From Prorocentrum cordatum (taxonomy: Eukaryota > Sar > Dinophyceae > Prorocentrales > Prorocentraceae): a DNA stretch of 64,000 bases. The stretch lies in NCBI GenBank assembly GCA_963575745.1, contig CAUYUJ010022048.1:503449-567448 (forward strand), read 5' to 3'. Each line of letters begins with the position of its first letter. The stretch's first letter is position 1. The position numbers and the translations under genes were made by a program. Under the pieces are notes generated by a model. It made no database searches. It saw only the letters and a list, made by a program, of their open reading frames with translations, and had not been told where the DNA came from. Shown one piece after another: positions 51,561-60,500 of the stretch.

Positions 51561-52364
51561 GCGTCTTGAAGGTCATCTTGGCCGTCTTGGAGGCCTCTTG
51601 GGCGATCTTTCGGCGATCTCTGGGGGCTCTTGGGCCGTCTCTGGCCGTCGGAAGGCCGAAAAGAAGGAAATGTCAAATCCGTCAAAAACCTATGGAAAAT
51701 CAATGTTTCTGGCCTCTTCTGGCCTTCCTGGAGGCCCTCTTGGGGGCCTCTTGGGCCCTTTTGGGCCAGCTTCGAGCCAACTTCGGCCATCTTGGTGGGT
51801 TGCTGGCACGTCTGACTCCGTCGGGAGCCGTCTGGGGGGCCTTTCTGGGCCAACGGGGGACCCTCTTGGGGCGCTTCGGGGCCGTCTTGGAGGCCATATT
51901 GGGCGTCTGGGAGGCCATCTTGGGCGTGTTGGAGGCCTCTTGGGCCGTCTTGGGGCCCTCTTGGGGCCATCTTGGAGGCCACTTGGGCCGTCATGGGGCT
52001 CTCTTGGGGGCCTCTTGGGCGGTCTTGGGGGCCTCTTGGGCCGTCTGGAGCCGTCAGAATGCCGAGAAGAAGCAAATTCCAAAATCCTTCAAAAACCGTA
52101 GGAAAATCAATGATTTTGGCCTCTTCGGGTCCTCCTGGAGGACCTCTTGGAGGCCTCTTGGGCCGTCTGGGAGGCCTCTGGGGAGCCTCTTGGCCCGTCT
52201 GGGGCCCTCTTGGACTCTCTTGGGCCGTCTTGGAGGCCGCCTTGGACCATCTTCGGCGGACTTGGAGGCCATCTTGGACCATCTTGGAGGCCATCTTGGG
52301 CCATCTTGGAGCCATCTTGGAGCCGTCTGGGGCAGGAAATTGGGGCCGTGGAACAAATCCCGGG

Positions 52365-52618
52365 ACCCGGTGGGACGGGCCGAAACCCACTGGGAGAGTT
52401 CTTTTGGAAACAGATCCAAAACCAAAACCGATAGGATTTGGCACGCCTGGCACCCCTGCGAGCAGGGGGCGGCGGATCGAAGACGCCTACGGCGAATCAC
52501 CGCCGCCCCCTGCCTTTTTGGAAACGCCGATGTGGCCGAAAGTTGGACTAGAGCTTGGCCAAGCTATCGGACCATGAGTTCCCCGAGTCGGTTTGGAAAG
52601 CTTTCGGGGAACACATGG
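52365..52618 (+). repeat. Hairpin module, complete copy 4
   Basis: H2 is CCCCTGC/GCAGGGG (52453-52468). H3 arms lie at 52463-52475 and 52500-52512. H4 spans 52572-52618, where CCATG pairs with CATGG: a U-A pair at the position that is U-G in copies 1-3. Confidence 0.9.
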
Positions 52619-53379
52619 GAGAGAATGATTATCAACAGGAAGAGGAAGAGGAAGAAATAGAGTAGGAGGATGAGGGTTGTTAGGAGTCTCTTGGGGCACC
52701 CTTGGGGTCTGTTGGGGGCTTCTTGGGGGCCTCTTCGAGGCCTCTTGGAGGCATCTTGGGGGCCTACTTGGGCCTCTTGGGGGCCTTTGGGGGCTTCCTG
52801 GGGGTCTCTTTGGCCGTCTTAGGGCGTTCCTGGTCCGTCTGACGCCGTCTGGAGCCGTCTTGGGGGCCTCTCTGGGCCGTCTTGGGGCCCTCTTGGGGCG
52901 CTTCAGGGCCGTCTTGGAGCATGTTGGGCGTCTTGGAGGCCTCTTGGGCCGTCTTGGGGCGCTCTTGGGGCCGTCTTGGGGGGCCCTTGGGCCGTCATAG
53001 GGCCTTCTTGGAGGCCTCTTGGGCGATCTTGGGGGCCTCTTGGGCCGTCGGAAGGCCGAAAAGAAGAAAACGCAAAAAACCCTTCAAAAACCTAAGGAAA
53101 ACAAATGATTTTGGCCTCTTCGGGCTCTCCTGGAGAACGTCTTGGAGGCCTCTTGGGCCATCTTGGAGGCATCTTGGGGCCATCTTGGCCGTCTTGGAGG
53201 GCATCTTGGGCCGTCTTGGAGGCATCTTGGAGCCATCGTACCCGTCTTGGAGGCCATCTTGGCCGTCTGGGAGGCATCTTGGAGGCCATCTTGGGCCATC
53301 TTGGCCGTCTTGGAGGCCATCTTGGGCCAAGTTGGGGCAACAAAGGCATTGACAGACGGATTTTGGGAAAATTACGGGT

Positions 53380-53631
53380 GGCCGGCGGGACGGGCCGAAG
53401 CCCACTGGGGAGTTCTTTTAGAAAAAGAACCAAAACCAAAACCTGAATCGTCCGGCACGCCGGGCACCCCTGCAAGCAGGGGGCGGCGGATCGAAGACGC
53501 CTACGGCGAATCACCGCCGCCCCCTGCCTTTTTGGAAGCGCCTATGTGGCCGAACGTTGAGGCCAGACCTGCCAAGCTATCGGACCACGTGTTCCCCGAA
53601 TCGGTTTGGAAAGCCTTCGGGGAACACGTGG
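53380..53631 (+). repeat. Hairpin module, complete copy 5
   Basis: H2 is CCCCTGC/GCAGGGG (53467-53482). H3 arms lie at 53477-53489 and 53514-53526. H4 spans 53585-53631 and is a perfect 16-bp stem, with C-G at the variable position. Confidence 0.9.
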
Positions 53632-53900
53632 GCATCTTGAAGGTCATCTTGGCCGTCTTGGAGGCCTCTTGGGCAAGATTTGGGCGATCTTTGGGGCTTT
53701 TTGGGCCGTCTCGGGCCAGCTTCGAGCCAACTTCGGCCATCTTGGTGGGTTCCTGGCACGTCTGAAGCCGTCGGAAGCCGTTTGGGGGGCCTCTATGGGC
53801 CGACTTGGGGCCCGCTTGGAATGCTCCAGGGCCGTCTTGGAGGCAATCTTGGGCGTCTGGGAGGCCATCTTGGGCGTGTTGGAGGCCTCTTGGGCCCTCT

Positions 53901-54000
53901 NNNNNNNNNNNNNNNNNNNNNNNNNNNNNNNNNNNNNNNNNNNNNNNNNNNNNNNNNNNNNNNNNNNNNNNNNNNNNNNNNNNNNNNNNNNNNNNNNNNN
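53901..54000. other. Assembly gap (100 N)
   Basis: Exactly 100 unknown bases. The CTTGG array stops at its left edge and unrelated sequence begins at its right, so adjacency of the two sides is not proven. Confidence 1.
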
Positions 54001-54114
54001 CCCCGTCGCTCTCCTTGCACGACCCGCGACCCTCTTCGGTTTCCTGTTCTCCCCGTCCCCGCTGCCTCTTTCCCTCGTCGTCCTTCCTGCTGTTTGCTCC
54101 TTTTCCTCATCCTC

Positions 54115-54560
54115 TCCTCCTTTCCTGCGGTGGTCGGCGACTTCGATGGCTTCCCCTCTCTCGAAGATGTTTCCGCATGGTTGGAGACGGAACTTCAGAA
54201 ATTGGGGGCTCCAGGATAGTACGCCGCACAGTGCACACCTACTTCAGCTTCAACTCGTGTGGTTTGGTAAACTTCGGCTCAGCAGCGACACCAGTCACTC
54301 CGAAACATGATTTTCCAGCTGGGCAACATGAGGCCGACCGCCGATTTTTGCAAGGAAAGCAAGGTGGACGCCCCAGACACGAGTGGGCGAAGTGCTCGTA
54401 TGGAAAAATTCGCAGCTATGTTGGGTATGATTCTGATCTTTTCAAGTGTGTCGCAGATAAGCAGCCTTGGTATCGCTTCGTTACAGAATTCGTGGACGCG
54501 TAGATGGTTGCTTCGGTTGGAAGTGGGCGGGAGGTCTGGGCCAAAGGGTTTCTGAACCAT
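54115..54560 (+). pseudogene. Degraded coding fragment, unknown
   Basis: Protein-like pieces appear in different frames: GDFDGFPSLEDVSAWLETEL up to a TAG at about 54219, then pieces near 54240-54500 such as DLFKCVADKQPWYRFVTEFV ending at 54503, and SVGSGREVWAKGFLNHESVS further on in another frame. The first piece resembles, from memory, a domain found upstream of LINE-type reverse transcriptases in dinoflagellates, but this is weak. Stops and frame changes indicate a decayed gene or exons of a gene whose introns I cannot place. Confidence 0.35.
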
Positions 54561-55120
54561 GAGTCGGTTAGTTCTGCGCTCAGAAACCAGTTTATCCTAC
54601 TAAGTGGGATAACCGATGTTGCACAATTATCAACATCCAAAATACCAAATCATCAGATTCGGCATCGCGCTTGTAGTTCGCTTTTTGTTTCTGTTCCTCC
54701 CTCCTCCCCCTCTGCGCGTGCATTTTCTGCTTCACAGTCGTGATGCTTTGCTTTTCTGTTTCACAGTCGTGAAGCGTTCCGTTTTTCTTCGCCGCAATAC
54801 AGTGCAACGCGTTTGTCTTGCCCGCGCGCCAAGGGGCGCATGGTTTCTTGATTTGAGTTGACTTTTCCTCCTCCTCCTCCTCCTGCCCTTCCTCTTCTTT
54901 CGTCGCCATCCTTCATCGTCATTCCACCACCTCTTTCATTTTTACCTTTCGCATTAATCCTCCCCTTTCGCCTCCACCCTTTCCCTTCCTCCTTCCCTCT
55001 CTTCTCCCCTGTTACCCCCGTTCATCAGCCCTCATCCCTGCCGCCTCCATCCCGTTTCCTACTAAATACCTCCTCCTTGTCGCACCCCCATCCGTGACGG
55101 TAGGGCAGGCCGGGCGTTTC
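54561..55120 (+). other. Pyrimidine-rich unique region, no gene seen
   Basis: 54840-55080 is rich in CCT and TTCC. No convincing frame. Confidence 0.4.
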
Positions 55121-55124
55121 GACT

Positions 55125-55475
55125 GAATTTGAAATTTGCATTGGTTTCACGGATGGAGGGCGAGCCGTTTGCAAAATGTAGTTTGCATGGGCGCCGCGCA
55201 CGTATGATTCAAACATTTGCAACAGTTTCACGGACGGCAAGCGGGCCGTTTTCAAACTATGGTTTTCTTTTTACCGACGTGCGCATTTTTTTATCAGTTT
55301 GCAGCAGCTTCACAGATGGAGGGCAGGCCGCTTTCAAAACGCGGTTTGTATTGGCGCCGTGCACATCCGTTGGATAATTTTGCAACAGTTTCACTGTTGG
55401 AGGGCGGTTCTTAAACAAAATATGGTTCTCGCTGTAGCGTCGCTCACATTCGTTTGAAACGTTTGCAACACATTC
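55125..55475 (-). repeat. 83-bp repeat family, inverted orientation
   Basis: Four to five units containing TTGCAACAGTTTCACGGA, GAGGGCGGGCCGTTTTC-like and GGCGCCGCGCACATTCGTTT-like blocks. The reverse complement matches the units at 12548-13207. Confidence 0.75.
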
Positions 55476-55736
55476 AAGGTTTTGTATGGCTGAGGTCCCA
55501 AGAACTGAGGTCTTGCGCGACTTAGGTCTGTCGCGACGCAGCAATCACGGTGATTCGCGCGTTGACGTCCCAGGAATGGTGTTATGGCACGCTGTAGAAC
55601 AGTCGGGATGCAAGAGTCACGTTGATCTGCGGCGCTGAAGTCCCAGGGATTGCGTCTTGGCGCGATTGAGCATTCTCAGCCGGTTGTCTTCTAGCGGGCC
55701 GCTTCCCGCAGTGGAAATCAATTCTCGTAGGGACTT

Positions 55737-55937
55737 GTGAAGAGGGAGCTCGGAGGGAGTGTTTACAGCAACATCGTTGACGCGTCCTGGTTTTACACTG
55801 GTCCTCCTCCTCCCCTTCTCGCAGGCCCAGAGGTTGACACCAACACCAAGATCGGCGGTGTGCCTCCACCGAGGGATGAAGATCCCAATCTCGGTGATGG
55901 TGGTAATATTCTGGCTTCCAAGGTGGCCGAAATATGA
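55737..55937 (+). pseudogene. Fragment of a repeated coding sequence (copy 2)
   Basis: Encodes VKRELGG and NIVDASWFYTG-type peptide homologous to the minus-strand copy at 12225-12344. A TAG just upstream (at about 55728) breaks the frame where copy 1 reads EPVYK. Downstream the frame runs into the palindrome at 55836-56004. It is probably a decayed exon copy; the GTG at 55737 is only the first near-start codon. Confidence 0.4.
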
Positions 55938-56004
55938 CCACGAACACCGAAATCTAGGATTCTCTTCCCCCCGTGGAGGCAAACCCCTGTGCTGGTGTTG
56001 GTGC
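55836..56004 (+). repeat. Imperfect palindrome, arms of about 84 bp
   Basis: The complement of the right arm follows the left arm for about 84 bases (CACCAACACCA, GCCTCCAC, TCGGTG and the centre ATATT-CTGGC-TTCC). It would fold into one long imperfect hairpin with almost no loop. Confidence 0.7.
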
Positions 56005-56475
56005 CCATTTCCAGGCCTCCAACGCTGTCGGGGTGCACGGTCGTGGCCTTCGGGACGGGCCGCAAGAATCCCAGAGGACCTCCCGCGTGCTATCCCTTTC
56101 TCAGGAGGAAAAGAAACACACAGACACAATTAATCGTCGACCCCCAGAAAATATAGGAAAATATGGGAAGTGGGGGGGAAGACAGAAACCCAGAAAATAT
56201 AGGAAAATATGGGGAACATTTTTATTTGTGTGTACTTATTTGTGTGTCCTGGGGCCCCTTCACTTTCCTCCTCCCCCTCGACCTGCAGCGCGGAGGGGAT
56301 GCGGCCGATGCAGGGGCGAGCCGCGGAGAGACCCCGAGCGCGCGCCCGCCGTGCCCAGCCCCCGCCGCCGCCGGGCCGAAGCGCCCCAAGCCGCCGGGGC
56401 CGGCGCCCCCGAAGCGCGCCGCGGCCGCGCCAGCGGCTGCGCCCGTGGGGGGGTTGAGCAGAGCAGCTTCTCTGC
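56005..56475 (+). other. Unique region, no gene seen
   Basis: Contains two copies of AGAAAATATAGGAAAATATG at about 56151 and 56192, then a GC-rich stretch. No convincing gene. Confidence 0.4.
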
Positions 56476-56477
56476 AG

Positions 56478-56526
56478 ATGTGAGGAGGAGGAGGAGGAGG
56501 AGGAGGAGGAGGAGGAGGAGGAGGAG
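56478..56526 (+). repeat. (GGA)n microsatellite
   Basis: Pure GGA triplets. Confidence 0.95.
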
Positions 56527-56630
56527 TGTGTATATCTACATTTGTATATCGGATCGATGAATCCTGTATGCGCACGTGCAGAGACAGAGGGAGCAGCTGG
56601 GTGAGCGTTCACAGAGGGGTCTGATGTGTG

Positions 56631-56799
56631 CGGGGGTGCACAGAGCCCCCAACAGTGACACGTCGATGAGTGGATTGTCCGTTTTCGGCTCTCGAGGGGG
56701 CGCCGTGGCCGTTATTTTCCAGGCCTGCGCCCGCCAGGTTCAGGCCTCAGGTCGTTTTCACTAAACCACGTTTTACTAAAGGGAGGTCTGTCCATCCCC
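56631..56799 (+). mobile_element. 169-bp MITE, copy 2
   Basis: Same length as 18900-19068 with 13 differences by my count. Flanked by a perfect 8-bp direct repeat GATGTGTG (56623-56630 and 56800-56807). Its ends are slightly more diverged than those of copy 1. Confidence 0.85.
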
Positions 56800-56852
56800 G
56801 ATGTGTGTATATCTATATTTATATTGGATCGATGAATCTTGTATACACATGT

Positions 56853-56957
56853 GCAGAGACAGAGAGAGAGAGAGAGACGGAGGGAGAGGGAACGAGGGAG
56901 GGAGAGGGAGTGAAAGAGTGATGGAGGGAGAAAGCGAGAGAGAGAGAGAGAGAGACT
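56853..56957 (+). repeat. (GA)n microsatellite
   Basis: GA-rich repeat with GGA interruptions. Confidence 0.9.
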
Positions 56958-58620
56958 GTACGGGGATGTAGCCAGTGCCTCCTGGATCTTGCAAGCCCGC
57001 TGCGTCACCGATCTCCAATGCTTCGAACTGATGGGAACGAGGCGGGTGAAATCTGCTCCCCGTCATCGATTGCTTGTCTCACATGTCGTTGCCTTCTGGC
57101 CCAGGCTGCGCCTCTCAGGAAGTCCCTCATCACCGCCAAGCTCAAGCCGCTGAAGAGCGTTGAAGGAACCATCTTCGCATCTGCAGGTGTCGGCAGGGGG
57201 CGAAATCAAGCAAGAAAGAAAAGGGACACGCAAAGATGTGGGCGGGCTTGGATTGCGAGGTGTTTTGTACCAAATGCGTTTGGATCGACAAACCAGAGAC
57301 AACGGCTAGGGCTGAGTCTCCTTCCCCTCCTCGATTCGCCCTCGTTTCCCTCCTCCCCATGTTCCGTCCTCTTTCGCCTTTTCCTTCTTCCCTTCCCATC
57401 TGGTCCGATCGGTTCGCATGAGGCAGTCACGCATCGGCCAGATCGTTGTTTCCACCATGCCACAGTTGTCTAGCCCATCTGAGATCGGTGGTCCTGTCAG
57501 GATCACCATGACGGCGGTTGTGCAAAAGGAGGATGCAGTTTTTTCATGCAGCGGAATATTTGTTGCATGCACCACTGAAGTCATCCGAATTACTACACCT
57601 TGCTATATGTACCCCGTTTCGAGCGGTCTCACTTGTACGCTCACCGGACGTCGATCCCGCTAAGCGTGTCTATTTCGCTTTAGTTCGTTTAGTGGAACCG
57701 TGTCGTGGCCATCATCTGAGTTGAAGTCCCCGTTAACTCAGCTTGAGATGCACTGCGGTGTTGGGCCGACGCTTGTGCAGAACAGCTGCCGACAGCCGCG
57801 CGGTGGCACATAGACCCTCTGGCATTCGCTGACTCCTCCCTTCTGCCGGAGAGCTCGGGCACTGCGTCACGCCTCGCGGGCGCGGCAGAGCGGCAGAAGG
57901 CGGGTGCTGTGCTGCTGATCCACCCCTGGGCTTCCATGAAGTTCGCTCTTCCGCGGCTTCAAGAACGCCTCCGCCTGGGCGGGGTGCTGTCCGCCAGACG
58001 TCCGAGCCCCAGCCCCCGCCGGTGCAAGCCTGAGGGCGCGGCGAGGCACAGTCCAACGAGCGCTCTCTCTGTCACGCGCCTGGTTTGATTCGCTGGTCGC
58101 GCCAGTTCTGGTTCCGGCGCCCCTAGATCGAGCGGACGGCACTGGGGGAAGGCAATCTACACGTAGGGGGGGCGAGGACTGCGTGGCTGTGAAGGGGCCT
58201 TGAGTGGCCCCTGAAGCGCCCCCGCGGAGTGCACGAACAGCGCACGTTTCTTCATCCCCCGTCTGTTTCGAAGAACAGGGTGTGGCATAACTGTGCTTCT
58301 CGGCGGTCCGCGCGCATCTCCAGATAATGATGTTTGTGCAGTTTGTTGTCCGTCTATTGCTGCCCCTCCCCTAACGAACATCCTACCAGAATCCGTGCCC
58401 ACGCCCTGAAAATTCTTTACGCTTCGCGTATCCCCACCAGCCCATCTCACAGCAGCAACTCTTGCGAAGCATGCCGACAGTCGTGTTTTTCAGGCGTGTG
58501 TCCGCTTGGCCCCGCTCCCCTGTTCCTCCTTCCTCCCGCCTCCTTGCACATCCTCCTTGTGGGGGGAGCGGGAGAAGGACGAGGCGGAGGAGGAGGGAGA
58601 GAAAGCGCTCCTCGTGATTT
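56958..58620 (+). other. Unique region, no secure gene
   Basis: Short protein-like pieces occur (for example KSLITAKLKPLKSVEGTIFA at about 57120-57180), but no frame extends them convincingly. The rest is unique without visible features. Confidence 0.35.
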
Positions 58621-58624
58621 GAGT

Positions 58625-59015
58625 CGTTTGGGGTTTCTCGTCCTTGTGTGAGTCGTTCGGGCCCTTCTTCCTGGTGTGAGTCGTTCGGGCTCTTCGTGGT
58701 GTGAGTCGTTCGGGCTCTTCGTCCTGGTGTGAGTCGTTCGGGCTTCTCGTGGTGTGAGTTGTTCGGGCCCCTCATCCTGGTGTGAGTCGTTCGGGCCCCT
58801 CCTCCTGGTGTGACTCGTTCGGGCTCCTCGTGGTGTGAGTCGTTCGGGGCCCGCGTCGTGGTGTGAGTCGTTCGGGCTCCTCGTGGTGTGAGTCGTTCGG
58901 GCGCCTCGTCCTGGTGTGAGTCGTTCGGGCCCCTCCTTGTGGTGTGAGTCGTTCGGGCTCTTCGTGGTGTGAGTCGTTCGGGCCCCTCGTCCTGGTGTGA
59001 GTCGTTCGGGCTCCT
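58625..59015 (+). repeat. Tandem repeat with alternating 28- and 25-bp units
   Basis: About 14 units of GTGTGAGTCGTTCGGGC followed by CCCTCGTCCTG-type (28 bp) or TCTTCGTG-type (25 bp) ends. It runs directly into a CTTGG array. Confidence 0.9.
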
Positions 59016-59240
59016 CGTGGGGCCTCTTGGGGGCCTCTTGGGGCCTCTTGGGGCCTCTTGGGGGCCTCTTGGGGGCCTCTTGGGGGCCTCTTGGGGGCCT
59101 CTTGGGGCCTCTTGGGGGCCTCTTGGGGCCTCTTGGGGGCCTCTTGGGCCTCTTGGGGGCCTCTTGGGGGCCTCTTGGAGGCCTCTTGGGAGCCTCCTGG
59201 GGGCCTCTTGGGGCCATCTTGGGCCTCTTGCGACCTCCTC
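59016..59240 (+). repeat. CTTGG-type array, young-looking
   Basis: Very regular GGCCTCTTGGGG units, the most homogeneous stretch of the family here. Two AT-rich islands follow at 59270-59300 and 59350-59390. Confidence 0.85.
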
Positions 59241-59394
59241 AGAAGCGCAAATGAGCGCTGCCCCCTGAGAAGGACAAAATGAGCCCAAAACCTTCGTAAA
59301 ATCAATGATTTTGCTATAAGCTTTCATGAGCGCTGCCCCCTCAGAAGGCCCAAATGGGGCCAAAACCGTAGTCAAATCAATGATTTCGGCTTCA

Positions 59395-59625
59395 CAGAAG
59401 AGGCAAGGGTTTTTTCTCCCTCCCCCCGTCGGGGCCAGAATCCTCGTGAGGGGTGTCGTTTTTTAGCCCTCCCAGGAGTCGAAAATGACCCCTCCAACGA
59501 CCCGCGGGCCGCCCTCTCCAGGCCCAGGGGGAGGGGGTAGGGGGAGGGGTAAACCCCTCCCCGAAGGGGAAGAAGGGGGGTTGAGGACAGAGAGAGCTCC
59601 CTAAACCACTCACGCCCGAAGGGCT
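59395..59625 (+). repeat. Dispersed tail repeat, copy 2
   Basis: Matches 9345-9590 in order. The hairpin is here CCCCT-ccccga-AGGGG, with different arm bases but still paired. Confidence 0.65.
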
Positions 59626-60064
59626 GGTGGGACTCTGGCTCCATGCGGCCGCTCGCACGCTCGCGCGCTCTGGGGGCGGCCTCGCCCGCGGTGTCTCTCC
59701 CCGGCTGGCGCCGAGGCTCCCGGGCTGTGCAGGCTCCTGTGGGACGCGGACGTGGCGGCGTGCGTGGCTCGGTGGCTCGGCGTGCTCCGGGACGTAGGTG
59801 TGCACCCGTTCGTGTGTGATGGCGCTGTGCTGATGGACTCTTGGCCGAGTCGCTCCCCACACGACGTCCGTGGCCCGCGCCACTGGTCCACACACGCTGC
59901 CGGGGTTCGTCGCCGACGTACGTGGCTCCCCCATCCTTCCCCTTCTCCACGTGTGGCGGCGCAGAAGGAGGTGCTCGACCGTGCGGACATCTGCGCGCCA
60001 GCTGCCCGCGGGAGCTCGCGCGGAAGCGCCAGCGTGGTGTGCTGTGTGATGGGCTTGCGCAGGC
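59626..60064 (+). other. Unique spacer, no gene seen
   Basis: GC-rich; frames on both strands are alanine/arginine-rich. Confidence 0.35.
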
Positions 60065-60178
60065 CGTCGCAAACGTCCGCCGCCTCCTCGCACGAGAGGC
60101 CCCCTTGGCCGACGCCTCCCACGTCGCAAACGTCCGCCGCCTCCTCGCACGAGAGGCCCCCTTGGCCGACGCCTCCCA
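60065..60178 (+). repeat. 57-bp tandem duplication
   Basis: Two virtually identical adjacent 57-bp units (60065-60121 and 60122-60178). 57 is a multiple of three, so any frame is kept. Confidence 0.95.
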
Positions 60179-60284
60179 GGGCGCTCACGGCGCGCTCCTG
60201 GGGCCCTCCCAGAGCCTTCCCGGGGGCCCCCCCCGCGCGCTCCCAGGGCTTCCTCAGGGCTGGCCCTCCCAGGGCGCTCCCACA

Positions 60285-60500
60285 GGGCTCGTTTCGATTC
60301 CTCCGATTCGATTCGATTCGACTTCGATGGCTTCCGATTCCGATTCGATTCGACTTGGGATTCCGATTTGGGTTCCGATTTCCTATTGGAGGCGTACTAG
60401 CCTGCCAATTTCAGCCGATTCGACTTTTCCCGATTCGGCTGCCGATTTCCGCCGATCCGATTCATTTCGACTGCCGATCCGACTTGTCGATCCGATTGTG
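60285..60500 (+). repeat. CCGATTCGATT-type repeat
   Basis: Degenerate GATTCGATTCGA and CCGATTTC units over about 200 bases. A looser GATTT-rich echo lies at 61375-61460. Confidence 0.75.

Larger units (their letters stand above)
50810..53375 (+). repeat. CTTGG-type array, plus orientation
   Basis: Same family and islands as 38-45 kb, with the hairpin module inserted at 51518 and 52365. Long frames are artefacts. The array continues from 53632 to the gap at 53901. Confidence 0.9.

Noticed and set aside
56145-56215. Duplicated AAAATATAGG block as a transposon end
   Set aside because: Only two short direct copies, with no inverted ends or flanking duplication.
57018-57663. Possible host exon around 57.1-57.6 kb
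   Set aside because: Isolated peptides look plausible, but no frame is long enough and no splice sites join them convincingly. Kept only as a note.
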